A stretch of DNA of 64,000 bases from Sapria himalayana (lineage: Eukaryota; Streptophyta; Magnoliopsida; Malpighiales; Rafflesiaceae). Shown piece after piece: positions 1 through 13,140 of this stretch (position 1 is its first letter; the number at the start of each line of letters is the position of its first letter). The stretch covers positions 1 through 64,000 of the forward strand of contig JAREIK010018707.1 in the NCBI GenBank assembly GCA_029783825.1, in the 5' to 3' direction. The notes beneath the pieces were generated by a model that made no database searches, was not told the DNA's origin, and saw only the letters and a list, made by a program, of their open reading frames with translations. The position numbers and the translations under genes are program-made.

Positions 1-2440
1 TATGTTTTTAGGCATTTAGTGGTTTAGGGTTTTATTTAACAATAAAATACATAAAAAATTTGAAATTTTTTCTCATTATCATAAGTTATAACCTTTGAAA
101 ATTTAATAATCTTTAAAATTTTTTTGAAATTAGAATACAATATTTAGTTATAATAATTTTAATAAGTCTATATCATATAAAATAAATATAAACAATTTTA
201 TTGATAGATATTTTAATAAAGATCATAAATAAATAATAAACTATTTATAATAAGATAGATTTTATTAAAAAAATATTTACAAAACCCAAATTGATTCAAA
301 ATTAAAGTAAAATATATAGTTGATATAATTTTTAATTTTTAATAATACTTCTTTTATACTTTTTTAAAAGCGTATATATTTTTTTTGAAAAAAAATAAAT
401 TATTTTAATTATAGTGTTGCACTTATAATTGATTTTGCAATAGAATTTCTATAAAAATAAACTAATAAATAATTAAAATGAATATTTTTAAATTATAAGG
501 AACCAATAATATTTGAGATTTATTTTTATTATTTAGGGTATACTAGTTAAAAAATCTTATCTTTTTAGGATTATAGAGATTTGGAGTTATTTGATTTAAG
601 TGTTTAATCATTAGTTGTTTTTAGTTTTATTTAACAATGAAATAACAAAAAAATAATTTTTAATATTCTCACATTTTCAAAGGTTATAACCTTGAAAATA
701 TAATATTTTTTACATTTTTTCAAATGTAACTATAATATTTAGTTATAATAATCTTAATAATTATAAGACATTTAAATTCAATATAAGTATTTTATTGTTA
801 TATATTATAAAATTGACTAACTATAATTAATAAACTATTCTTATAAGATTGATAACAATTAAAATATAATAGCAAACCTATATATAATGATTCAAAATCA
901 AAGTAAAATATATTACTAAATATAATTTTTTGTTTTAAATCTTTACCTTCTTTTTATAAGCTTATATTTTTTTTTTTGATTAAATAATAATTATTAAAAT
1001 TAATATTTGTCTAACTTATTTATTTATTTTGTAATTCATATTTCTATAAAAATAACTAATAAATAATTAAATGAATATTTTAAATTATAGTGAAACAAAT
1101 TAAAATGAGATTTATGATTTATTATATGTGTATACTAGTTTAATGGTTGATTATTTAAGAGTTTAGTCTTTAGAAGTTTATCAATTTATGTTTTTAGGCA
1201 TTTAGTGGTTTATTTTTTTTATTTATATAATAAAAATAAAAAATTCTTTTTAGATTTTTTCTGATTTTTCAAAGGTTATAACATTTAACATAAAATATTT
1301 AAAATTTTTGAAATGTGAATACTATGTTATTTATTAATCTTACTAATATATATCATATAAATCAATATAAACAATTTTAATTATAGATATTATAATATGA
1401 TCAAAAATTAAATTATAACTATTATTAATAATATAAATAATAATTAAAATATATTTAAATACACAATGATTCAAAATCAAATCAAAATATATTACAAAAA
1501 ATAATATTTAGATAAAAAATATATTACTATATAAAAATGATTCAGAAAGAAAATATTTACTATATAATAATTTGTTGTTTGAAATATTTTTCTTTTAAAA
1601 TAAATTATTTTATAAATTATATTTTTATAACTTATAATTTATTTTGTATTATATTTATATAAAATAAACAATAAATAATTAAAATGATTTTTAAATTATA
1701 ATGAAAAAAATAATACTGAGATTTATTATTTTGGGTTACCGGTTTAAAAGGATTATTATTTATTCTTTATGGTTTTAGAGATTTAGGAGTTATTGATTTA
1801 TTGTTTAGGAATTTAGTGGTTTATAGTTTTATTTAAACGATGAAATATCAAAAAAAATTTTTTTTTTTTTTCACATTTTCAATGTTATAACCTTCAAATA
1901 TGATAATTTTAAAATTTTTTTCAAAAGTGAATTCAATTTTTAGTTATATAATCATTATATTTATATATCATATAAATTCAATATAAGAATTTTATTGATA
2001 AATAATTCTAATAATGAACAAAAATAAATTAATAATCTCTTATTAATAAGATATATATCAATAAAATATATTTACAAACCAATAATGATTCAGAGGCAAA
2101 GCAAATTATATTATTATATAATAATTTTTTGTTTTTAATTTTTTTTCTTTTAATAAGTTTATATATATTTTTTTTGATGAAAAATAATTTATATAAAATA
2201 TAATTGTCCTAACTCATTATTTATTTTGTAATTATTATTTATATAAAAATAAACAAATAAATAATTAAAATGAATATTTCAAAATTATAATGAAAAAAAA
2301 TAAAATAGATTTATTGTTTATTATTAAGGATATATCTGATTAAATATATTTTATTTCGGGTTTTCGAGATTTAAAAGTTATTCATTTAAGTATTTAGGCA
2401 ATTAGTGATTATAGTTTTATTTAAACAATGAAAAACACAA
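1..2440 (-). repeat. 600-bp satellite monomers, left flank block
   Basis: Monomers run on the minus strand, so the 8-bp box reads as TTTAG-type steps. Boxes lie near 1-40, 535-640, 1130-1225, 1735-1835 and 2330-2425, a spacing of about 600 bp. Palindrome boxes, mostly decayed, lie near 78-103, 671-699, 1266-1290 and 1871-1899. The 1130 box is T type (TATATGTG next to the box). The 535, 1735 and 2330 boxes look AA-like. Around 2470-2510 the palindrome half 'atcaaag' is repeated three times, which suggests slippage. No coding sequence is visible. Confidence 0.85.
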
Positions 2441-3296
2441 ATAAATTATTTTTGATATTTTTTAAATTATCAAAGATTATCAAAGATTAACAATAATTAT
2501 CAAAGGTTATAATAATTTTAAAATTTTTTAAAAATGTGTATACAATTTTAGTAATAATAATTATATAACAATATAATATAAACTAATATAAACAATTTAT
2601 TGAGAATATAATATCAATTATCAAAAAATAAATTAATAAACTATTATTAATGATAGTATAAATTAAAATTTAATTAAAAAACTAAAATGATTAAAATCAA
2701 AGTAAATTAGTACTAAATAATAATTTTTTTTTATTTTTTGCCTCATTTTATAAGATTATATATTTTTTGATAAAAAATAAATTATTTAAATTATATTTGT
2801 ATCACTCATAATTTATTTTGTAATTAATATTTCATAAATTATTTAAATTATATTTAATGTTTACAAGTTTAAAGTTTAAGTATTTAGGGGCTTATAGGTT
2901 TAGGAGCTTAGAGATTTATGTGTATAGGTATTTAATAATGATGAAAAATAACTTAATAATCTATTATTAATAAGATATATATCAATTAAAATATAATTAT
3001 AAAACCTAAAATGATTCAGAAGCAAAGCAAAATATATTACTATACAATAATTTTTTTTTTGAAATTTTTATTTCTTTTAAAAAGTTTTCTATAATTTTTT
3101 GATGAAAAATAATTTATAAATTATATTTGTGTAACTCATAAATTATTTTGGAATTAATATTTATATAAAAATAGACAAATAAATAATTAAAATGAATATA
3201 TTAAAATAAAAATAAAAAATGAGATTTATTATTTATTTTTAGGGTATACCGGTCTAATTTAAATTAGAGCTATCTTACTAATTTAAAAATGAGAAA
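2441..3296 (-). repeat. Truncated satellite monomers (Z, R/Q fusion)
   Basis: Two shortened monomers. One, near 2820-2940, is a Z-type box that runs directly into the 'aatgatgaaaaataa' linker and has lost its palindrome. The other ends at 3238-3285 in the R/Q fusion motif (ggtataccggtctaattt, then aaattaga), after which sequence related to the LTR begins. The irregular lengths point to several deletions. Nothing coding is visible. Confidence 0.7.
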
Positions 3297-3639
3297 TTTT
3301 AATATAAAATGTTTTATAATTTTATTTTTGGTGGCTGTTTTTGGACCGTGGAACTATTTATCGTCTCTCTCTCTTCTCTCATGTAATATAGCATGAACAT
3401 TTAGTGTGCTCATATTGTACGATTTTTCTATTGCTTTAATCTGTAATGAAAAAGCAATTTCTGGTGAATTTAGCTAGTCGTACTGAGCGACTAGCGAACC
3501 ACGTTATTTTCGGTGTTTATTTCTCGTTTTATGATTCTATATTGATGGTTGCTGAATTGTGATATATATATTGCATGTTTTCTATTGTTTCTGTGTTTCT
3601 GTATCTTAACTCACTACTGTGGAAGCATAATTGCCCAAA
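3297..3639 (+). mobile_element. Truncated solo-LTR copy (relative of 36681-37254)
   Basis: This stretch has visibly higher GC and aligns by eye, in reverse complement, with 36681 to about 37031. Shared blocks include gtggctgtttttgga, tagctagtcgtact, tcggtgtttatttctc and ggaagca.aattgccca. The inner end (ttgcccaaa, then attatatat) abuts the same T-monomer bases as the other copy. The opposite end is cut off at the TTTTAATATAAAATG block, so about 220 bp of the LTR is missing and it joins an R/Q fusion monomer directly. It has no ORF. The sense strand is inferred from the ACTACTGTGGAAGCA...TTGCCCA end, which resembles a copia-type LTR 3' end. Confidence 0.8.
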
Positions 3640-5290
3640 ATTATATATAGTATATTGGTTTAATATATCGATTATTTAGGGTTTTGTTGTTTAGGAGTTT
3701 AGAAATTTATCTTTTTAGGCATTTAGTCGTATATAGGTTTTATTTATATAATAAAATAATTTTTTTTTGATTTTTTTAGATTTTGAAATATTATAAACCT
3801 TTAAAAATAAAATAATTTTTAAAATCTTTTGAAATGTGAATACCAAGTATAATTATATTAATGTTATTAATTATATATCATATAAATTCTATATAAATAA
3901 TTTTAATGATCGATATTATTATATGATCAAATTAAATAATAAACTATTATTAATATATAATATATAATTAAATATATTTAAATACAAAATGATTCAATCA
4001 ATAAAATATATTACTAAATAATAATATTTAATTTTAAAATTTTTCCATCTTTTATAAGCTTATATTTTTTTATGATTAAAAATAAATTATATATTTATAA
4101 TATCTATCTCCATCGTAATTTATTTTGTAATTAATTTTTCTAAAAAAGTAAAATATAAATAATTAAAATGAATATTTAAAATTATAATAAATAGAAATAA
4201 AAATGAGATTTATTATTTATTAGGTAGTATACAGCTGTTATAAGGTTTATGTATTTAGGGGTTTCGGGTGTTATGAGCTACTGATTTAAGTAAGTAAACA
4301 TTTAGTGGTCTATAGGTTTTATTTAAAAAAGAAATAACAAAAATTTATTTTTTGTATTCTTTCTCATTTTTTAAAATTATAACATTTGAAAATATAATAA
4401 TTTTTAAAATTATTTTTAAAAGTGATACTATATTTATTTATAATAATCATAATAATTATTATCATATAAATTAAATATAAACAATTTTATTGATAGATAT
4501 TCTAATAGTTATCAAAAAATAAATTAAAAATTATTATGAATAAGATTGATATTACTTAAAATAAAATATCAAAACCTAAAATGATTCAAAACAAAGCAAA
4601 ATATATTACTTAATAATAATTAAATTTTTTTAAATTTTTTAAATTTTTATTCTTTTATAGGCTTATCAATTTTTTGATGAAAAATTATTCTTATAAATTA
4701 TATTTTTAACTCATAATTTATTTATAATTATATATATATATATATATATAAAACTTAACAAACAAAATAAATTTTTTAAATTATAATGAAAACAAATAAA
4801 AATGAGATTTATTAATAATTATTTAGGGTTTACATGTTTAAAGGATTATCTATATAGGGGTATTGGGATTTTGTAGTTTAGTGATTTAAGTGTTTAGCAA
4901 TTTAGTGATTTAATGGTTTTATTTAAACAATGAAATAACAATAAAATTATTTTTGATATTTTTTCACATTTTCAAAGATGATAACCTTTAAAAATATAAT
5001 AATTTTATGATTTTTTACAAAAAGTGAATACTATATTTAGTTATAATAATATTTATATTTATATATCATATAAATTCAATATAAACATTTTTATTGAAAA
5101 ATATTCTAATAATGATTAAAAAATAAATTAATAATCTATAATTAATAAGATAGATATCAATTAAAATATAATTAAAAACTATAAAATGATTCAGAAGCGA
5201 AGTAAAATATATTACTATATAATAATTTTTGTTTTGAAATTTTTTTTATTTTAAAAGGTTTATCTATATTTTTATGATGAAGAATAAATA
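3640..5290 (-). repeat. Satellite monomers T, S, N and partial R (minus strand)
   Basis: Boxes near 3655-3735 (T, carrying the rare atatatcgattatttagg variant), 4215-4315 (S, taagtaagtaaacatt) and 4830-4915 (N, ggattatctatatagggg). Read on the minus strand the order is R-N-S-T[LTR], the same as N-S-T[LTR] at 35395-36680 on the plus strand. Palindrome boxes near 3797, 4380 and 4983 are decayed. A short (AT)n run lies at 4731-4750. Confidence 0.8.
4731..4750. repeat. (AT)n microsatellite
   Basis: Ten AT dinucleotides inside the linker between the S and N boxes of the left block, where other copies have only atttatataa. Confidence 0.93.
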
Positions 5291-5330
5291 AACTTATCTT
5301 TAAAAATGATAACTTAAATTAAACTAGTAT
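5270..5330. other. Satellite polarity switch 1
   Basis: Left of here R-type linker reads on the minus strand (aggtttatctatattttta, then gatgaagaataa). Right of here the array reads on the plus strand, starting with acttaaattaaactagtatacccta of an R monomer. There is no obvious perfect dyad at the joint, so this is an inversion or inverted-duplication breakpoint with local loss rather than a simple hairpin. The exact base is uncertain by some tens of bp. Confidence 0.75.
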
Positions 5331-7150
5331 ACCCTAAATAATAAATAATAAATCATATTTTTTTTCATTATATTTTAAATATTCATTTTAATTATTAATT
5401 TTTTATTTTTATATAAATATTAATTAAAAAATAAATTATGAGTTAGACAAATATAATTTATGTAAATTATTTTTAATCAAAAAAATATAGATACTTTTTA
5501 AAATAAAAAAAATTTCAAAACAAAAAATTATTATATAGTAATATATTTTCATTTGCTTATGAATCATTTTATGTTTTGTAATTATATTTTAATTGATATC
5601 TATCTTATTAATAATATATTATTAATTTATTTTTTGATCATTATTAGAATATTTATCACTAAATTTGTTTATGTAGAAATATAATATATAAATATATTGA
5701 TTATTATAACTAAATATTGAATTCACTTTTGAAAAAAATTAAAAAATTATTATATTTTCAAAGGTTATATATAACCTTTGAAAATCAAAAATAATAAAAA
5801 ATAAATGTTTTTTTATTTTTCTTTTAAATAAAACCTATAAATCACTAAATGCATACACAATTAAATTAGTAAACACCTAAACCCTGTAATACCTAAATTA
5901 AACCGCTATATAATACATAATAATTAATAAATCTAATTTTAATTTCTATTTATTATAGTTTTATATTCATTTTAATTATTTATTAGTTTATTTTTATAGA
6001 AATATTTATTATAAAATAAATGTTGAGTGCGACAAATATAATTTAAATAATTTATTTTTAATAAAAAAAAATATACGCTTATAAAAGATCTAAAAATTTA
6101 AAAATTAAAAATTATTATCCAATAATATTTTTTACTTTAATTTTGAATGAATTTGGGTTTTGTAAATATTTTATAATTAATATCTATCTTATTATTAATA
6201 GTTTATTAATTTAATTTTTGATCATTATTATAATGTCTATCAATAAAATTATTTATATTAAATTTATATCATATATAATTATTAATATTATTATAACTAA
6301 ATATTTCATTCACATTTCAAAAAATTTTAAATATTATTATATTTCAAAGGTTATAACCTATGAAAATGAGAAAAAATTACAAATTTTTATTGTTATTTTA
6401 TTGATTAAATAAAACCAATAAACCACTAAATGCCTAAAAAAAAATCGCTAAACTCTTAAAAGACAAAACCTATAAATACTTAAACCATTAAACTAGTGTA
6501 CATTAATAATAAATCATAAATATCATTTTAATTTTTATTCAGTATAATTTTAAATTTTTATTTTAATTAATTTTTAGTTTATTTTGATATAAATATTAAT
6601 TACAAAATAAATTATTACTAAGACAGATCTAATTTAAATTAGACCGGTATACCCTAAATAATAAATAATAAATCTCATTATTTTTAATTATAATTTTAAA
6701 TATTCATTTTAATTATTTAATTTTTTATTTTATATAAATATTAATTACAAAATAATTTATGAGTTACACTAATATAATTTATTTAGATTATTTTTCATCA
6801 AAAAATTATAGATAAACTTTTTAAAAAAAAATTTCAAAACAAAAAATTATTATATAGTAATATTTTTGCTTTGCTTGTGAATAATTTTAGGTTTTGTAAT
6901 TTTATTTTAATTGACATCTATCTTATTAATAATAGATAACTAAGTTTTTTTTTCATCATTATTAGAATATCTACCAATAAAAATGTTTATATTGAATTTA
7001 TATATATAATTATAATGATTATTATAACTAAATATTGTATTCACTTTTGAAAAAAATTTTAAAATTATTATATTTTCTAAGATTATAACCTATCAAAATT
7101 AGAAAAAATAAAAAAAAAATATTTTTTCTTTGTTATTCTAATGTTTAAAT
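5331..7150 (+). repeat. Satellite monomers R-P-Q-R
   Basis: P box near 5840-5920, Q box near 6425-6510, and a Q-to-R fusion at 6626-6660 through TCTAATTTAAATTAGA followed by ccggtatacccta. The palindrome at about 5755-5787 has an extra TATA in its centre (aaggttatatataacctt). The next one, near 6343-6366, has an imperfect right arm. Open frames of around 60 codons here are made of Ile/Asn/Tyr/Lys and are by-products of AT richness. Confidence 0.8.
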
Positions 7151-10100
7151 AAAAGCTTACACCACTAAATGCCTAAGCATTTAAATCACTAAACTACAAA
7201 ATTCTGATACCTCTATAAATATAATCCTTTAAATCAGTATACCCTAAATAATAATTAATAAATTTCATTTTAATTGTTTTCATTATAATTTAAAAAATTC
7301 ATTTTGATTGTTTAGTTTTTTATTTTTATTATGTATTAATTATTAAATAAATTATGAGTCAAAAATATAATTTATAAAAATTATTTTTAATCAAAAAATT
7401 GATAAGCTTATAAAAAGAAAAAAAATATTAAAATAAATAATTATTATTTAGTAATATATTTTGCTTTGATTTAGAATCATTTTAGGTTTTGATATTATAT
7501 TTTAAGTAATATCAATCATATTCATAATAGATTTTTAATTTATTTTTTGATAATTATTAGAATATCTATCTATTAAATTGTTTATATTTAATTTATATGA
7601 TATATAATTATTATGATTATTATAAATAAATATTTTATTCACTTTTGAAAAAATTTAAAAAATTATTATATTTTCAAAGATTATAATATTAAAAAATGAG
7701 AAAAAATAATATAAATAAATTTTTAGTTATTTTATTTTTTAAATAAAACCTATAGACCATTAAAGGCTTACTTACTTATATTGTAAGCTCATAATCCCCG
7801 AAACCCCTAAATACATAAACATTTTAACATGTATATACTACTTAATAAATAATAAATCTCATTTTTATTTCTATTTATTATAATTTTAAATATTTATTTT
7901 AATTATTATAGTTTAATTATTTAGAATAATTAATTAAAAAAAATTGCGAGTAAGACAAATATTATTTAAATAATTTATTTTTAATCAAAAAAAATATAAG
8001 CTTATAAAAAGATGGACAAATTTAAAAATTAAATATTATTATTTAGTAATATATTTTGATTTGATTTTGAATCATTTTGTGTTATGTAAATATATTTTAA
8101 TTAATATTTATTTTATTAATAAAACCTATAGACCATTAAAGGCTTACTTACTTATATTAGTAAGCTCATAATCCCCGAAACCCCTAAATACATAAACATT
8201 TTAACATGTATATACTACTTAATAAATAATAAATCTCATTTTTATTCTATTTATTATAATTTTAAATATTTATTTTAATTATTTATAGTTTAATTATTTA
8301 GAATAATTAATTACAAAATAAATTGCGAGTAAGACAAATATTATTTAAATAATTTATTTTTAATCAAAAAAAAATATAAGCTTATAAAAAGATGGACAAA
8401 TTTAAAAATTAAATATTATTATTTAGTAATATATTTTGATTTGATTTTGAATCATTTTGTGTTATGTAAATATATTTTAATTAATATTTATTTTATTAAT
8501 AAAAGTTTATTAATTTAATTTTTGATCATTATTATAATATGTATCATTAAAATTGTTTATATTGAATTTATATGATATATAATTAGGAAGATTAATATAA
8601 TTATGCATAGTATTCACATTTCAAAAAATTTTAAAAATTATTTTAATTTAAAGGTTATAACCATTGAAAATCATAAAAAATCAAAAAAAAAAGAATTTTA
8701 TTTTTATTATATAAATAAAACCTATAAACCACTAAATACCTAAAAACATAAATTGATAAACTCCTAAACGACAAAACTCCTAAATAATGAAACCATTAAA
8801 CTGGTATACCACATATAATAAATCATAAATCTCATTTTAATTTGTAATCATTATAATTTTAAATATTCATTTTAATTATTTAATAGTTTATTTTTTATAG
8901 AAATATTAATTACAAAATAAATAATGAGACACAACATTAATTTTAATAATTTATTTTTAATCAAGAAAAAATATAAGCATATAAAAAGAAGTAAAAATTT
9001 AAAAACAAAAAATTATTATTTAGTAATATGTTTTACTTTGATTTTGAATCATTATATATAGGTTTTGTAATTATATTTTAATTGTTATCAATCTTTTTAA
9101 GAATAGTTAATTAATTTATTATTTGATCAATTTTATAATATCTAACATTAAAATTACTTATATTGAATTTAAATGTATCATAATTATTAAGATTATTATA
9201 ACTAAATATTATATTTACATTTAAAAAAATTTTAAAAATTATTATATTTTCAAAGGTTATAACCTTTAAAAATGATAAAAAATCACAAAAATAATTTTTT
9301 AATTATTTTATTATTTAAATAAAACTTATAAAGCACTAAATGCCTAAACATTTAAATCTCTAGACACCTAAACCCCAAAACCACCTAGATACTTAAACAA
9401 TTAAACCTATATAACCTAAATAATAAATAATAAATAATAAATTTCATTTTTATTTGTATTCATTATTATTTTAAATATTCATTTTAATTATTTTTTAGTT
9501 TATTTTTATAGAAATAATAATTTTAAAATAAATAATGAGTGAGACATATAATTTAAATAAATTATTTTTTATTAAAAAAATATAAGCTTATAAAAATAAA
9601 CAAAATTTCAAAAATTTAAAATTTTATTTAGTAATATAATTTAGTTTGATTTTGAATTATTTTGGGTTTTGAAAATATATTTTAATTAATATCTATCTTA
9701 TTAATAATAGTTTATTAATTTATTTTTTGATCATCAAATTAATATATATTAATAAAATTTTTTAAGTTGAATTTACATCAAATATAATTATTAAGATTAT
9801 TATAACTAATTATTGTATTCATATTTTAGAACTATTACAAAATTATTATATTTTTAAAGGTTATAACCTTTGAAAATCATGAAAATTCTTTAATATAAAT
9901 TTTTTGTTATTTCATTGATTAAATAAAACCTATAAACACCTAAATGTGTAAACATATAAATCAATAAATTCATTAACCCCAAAACCACAATACACTTAAA
10001 CCATTAAATAGGTATACCCTAAATAATTAATCATAAATCTCTTTTTTATTAGTATTCATTATAATTTTATATATACATTTTAATTATTTATTAGTTTACT

Positions 10101-10640
10101 TTCATAGAAATATAAATTAAAAAATAAAGTAATAGTGAGACAAATATAATTTAAATAATTTATTTTTCATCAAAAAATATATAAGCTTATAAATGGATAC
10201 AAAAAATAAAAAACTTTAAAATTAATATTTTGTAAATATTTTACTTGATTGTGAACTCATTTTAGGTTTTGTAAATATATTTAAACCAATATTAATCTTA
10301 TTAATAATTATTTATTTAATCTTTTGTATGATCATTATTATACTATATATCAATATAATTGTTTATATTGAATTTACATGATATATAATTATTAAGAATT
10401 ATCATAACTAAATGAATGTATTCACATTAAAAAAAATTTTAAAAATTGTTTATAGTTTCAAAGGTTATATCCTTCAAAATGGAAACAAATAACTAAAAAT
10501 TTTTATTTTGTTATTGTATATTTTAAATAAACCTATAAACTACTAAATGTCATGAACACTTAAATCACAAAATTCTTTAAATCCCAAAACTCCTAAATAT
10601 ATAATATTTAAACCTGTAATTTTATGTTTATTAATAATGT
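7151..10640 (+). repeat. Satellite HOR block N-S-S'-T-U-V-W
   Basis: Boxes near 7160 (N), 7750 and 8126 (S twice), 8720 (T), 9330 (U), 9940 (V) and 10540 (W, seen clearly only here). The N-S-T-U-V order recurs at 28305-30800 and, from S on, at 48430-50330, and appears reversed at 57000-58900. Palindromes near 8655, 9260, 9863 and 10466 are well kept. The W monomer is cut short after aaacctgtaattt (about 10620) and joins a partial linker. Confidence 0.8.
7745..8500 (+). repeat. Local tandem duplication of a 376-bp S segment
   Basis: The segment from aaaacctatagaccattaaa to tttattttattaat occurs twice head to tail, at 7745-8120 and 8121-8500. The copies are almost identical, differing by a few small indels such as tatattgtaag against tatattagtaag. 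Both start at the same base of the S box and end at the same ATTAAT. The similarity is far above that of ordinary neighbouring monomers, so the duplication is recent. An assembly artefact is the main alternative. Confidence 0.9.
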
Positions 10641-13140
10641 TTTATTCTAATATATCTCTTATTAATAGTATTTACTTTGATTTGATCATTTTAGGTTTTG
10701 CAATAAATTTTTTTTAATTTCTATCTATTAAATAATAGTTTATAAATTTATTTTATTATCGTCATCATAATATCTATAAAAAAAATTATTTATATTGAAT
10801 TTACATAATATATAATTATTTAGATTATTATAACAAAATAATATTTTACATTTTAAAAAAAATTTACAATTATTACGTTTTAAAAGGTTATAACTTTTGA
10901 AAATAAGAAAAAATAAAAAAATAAATTTTGGTTATTAGATTTTTTAAATAAAATCTATAAACCAAAATACCTAAATTCTTAATGACTAAACACCTAAACC
11001 CCAAAGCCCATAAATACATAAGCCTTTAAATTAGTATACTCTAAATAATAAATAATAAATCTAATTTTTATTAGTATTCATTAAAATTTTAAAATTCATT
11101 TAAATTATTTATCAGTTTTTTTTATTGAAATATTAATTACAAAATAAATTATTAGTGAGACGGATATAATTTAAATAATTTATTTTTGATCAAAAAAATA
11201 TAAGATCATAAAAAGAGGCAAAATTTTTAAAACAAAATATTATTATTTAGTAATTTATTTTAATTTAATTTTGAATAATTTTAGATTTTGCATTATATTT
11301 AAATTTATATCATTCTAATTAATAATAGTTTATTAATTTATTTATTGATCATTATTATAATATCTATTAATAAAATTATTTAAAATGATTTTACATTATA
11401 TATAATTATCAAGATTATTATAACTAAATATTATATTCACATTTTAAAAAAAATTAAAAATTATTATATTTTCAAAGGTTGTAACCTTCAAAAATTAGAT
11501 AAAATAACTTAAGGCATAAACACTTAAATGACTAAACCCCAAAACACCTAAATACTTAAACCATTAAACCTGTATATTCTGAATAATAAATAATAAATCT
11601 CAATTTTATTTGTATTCATTATAATTTTAAATATTTATTTTAATTATTTATTAGTTTATTTTTATTGAATTATAAATTACAAAATAAATTATGAGGAAGA
11701 CAAATATAATTTAAATAATTTATTTTTAATAACAAAAATATAAACTTATAAAAAAAGAAAAATATCAAAAAAAATTATTATTTAGTAATATATACTTTGA
11801 TTTTGAATAAATTTAGATTTTGCAAATATATTTTAAATAATATCTATCTTATTAATAATAGTTTATTAAATTATTTATTGTTCTTTATTAAAATATCTTG
11901 CAATGTGATTATTTATATTGAATTTAAATGACTTATATTTATTAAGATTATTATAACTAAAACTTATATTTACATTTGAAAAAAATTTAGAAATTTTTAT
12001 TTTTTCAAAGGTCTTCAAAAATTAGAAAAATAAAATAAAAATAAACTTTTTGTTTTATCATTCTTTATATAAAATTATAGACCACTAAATGCCTAAATAC
12101 TTAAATTTATAAACTCCTAAACACAAAAGACCCTAAATACTTAAAACTTAAAACTAGTAAACCTTAAATATAATTTTAATAAATTATTTTACATCAAAAA
12201 AATATAAGCTTATAAAAAGAAGCAAAAACTAAAAAAAATTATTATTTGGTAATAAATTTTACTTTCATTTTGAATAATTTTAGGTTTTGCAATTATATTT
12301 TAATTTATATATATCATATTAATAATAGCATATTAATTTATTTTTTGATAATTGATATCATATCTATCAATAAAATTGTTTATATTTAGTTTATATTATA
12401 TATAATTATAATGGTTCTTATTACTAAATATTGTATTTACATTTTTAAACAAATTTAAAATTATTATATTTTCAAAGGTTATTACCTTTGAAAATGTAGG
12501 AAAATATCAAAAAAAAATTTGTTGTTATTTTATTGTTTAAATAAATTCTATAAACTACTAAATGCCTAAACACATAAGTCAATAACTCTTAAATCTTAAA
12601 AAGCCTAAATAGATAATCCTTTTAAACTGGTATACCGTAAATAATACATAATAAATCTCAATAATTTTTTTCATTATAATTTAAAATATTCATTTTAATT
12701 ATTTATTCGTTTATTTTAATTAAATATTAATTACAATATAAATTATGAGTTAGTCAAATATAATTTATATTAATTATTTTTCATCAAAAAATATAGATAA
12801 ACTTATAAAAAGAAGAAAAAATTTCAAAACAAAAATTTATTATATAGTAATATATTTTGCTTTCCTTTTGAATCATTTTAGGTTATGTAATTATATTTTA
12901 ATTGATATATATCTTTTTAATAATAGATTATTAATTTATTTTTTGATCATTATTAGAATATTTATCAATAAAATTATTTATATTGAATTTATATGAAATA
13001 TAAATATCATGATTATTATAACTAAATATTGAATTCACTTTTGAAAAAAATTTAAAAAGTATTATGTTTTCAAAGGTTATAACATTTAAAAATATCAAAA
13101 AATAATAAAAATAAATTTTTTGTTGATTTATTTTTTAAAT
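10641..13140 (+). repeat. Satellite monomers X-Y-Z-AA
   Basis: Boxes near 10960 (X), 11515 (Y), 12080 (Z) and 12550 (AA). The Z monomer is short: after aaactagtaaaccttaaat it skips the usual box-to-linker segment and resumes in aaattattttacatc. Its palindrome at about 12005-12025 has lost its centre (aaaggtcttcaaaaa). The AA palindrome near 12470-12495 is nearly perfect, with one central change (ggttattacc). Confidence 0.75.

Noticed and set aside
6218..6412. 64-codon open frame in satellite, and similar ones at 26613-26816 and 56006-56188
   Set aside because: They consist almost only of Ile, Asn, Tyr, Lys and Phe and fall in the same linker/palindrome region of different monomers. They arise from AT richness and are broken in most other monomers.
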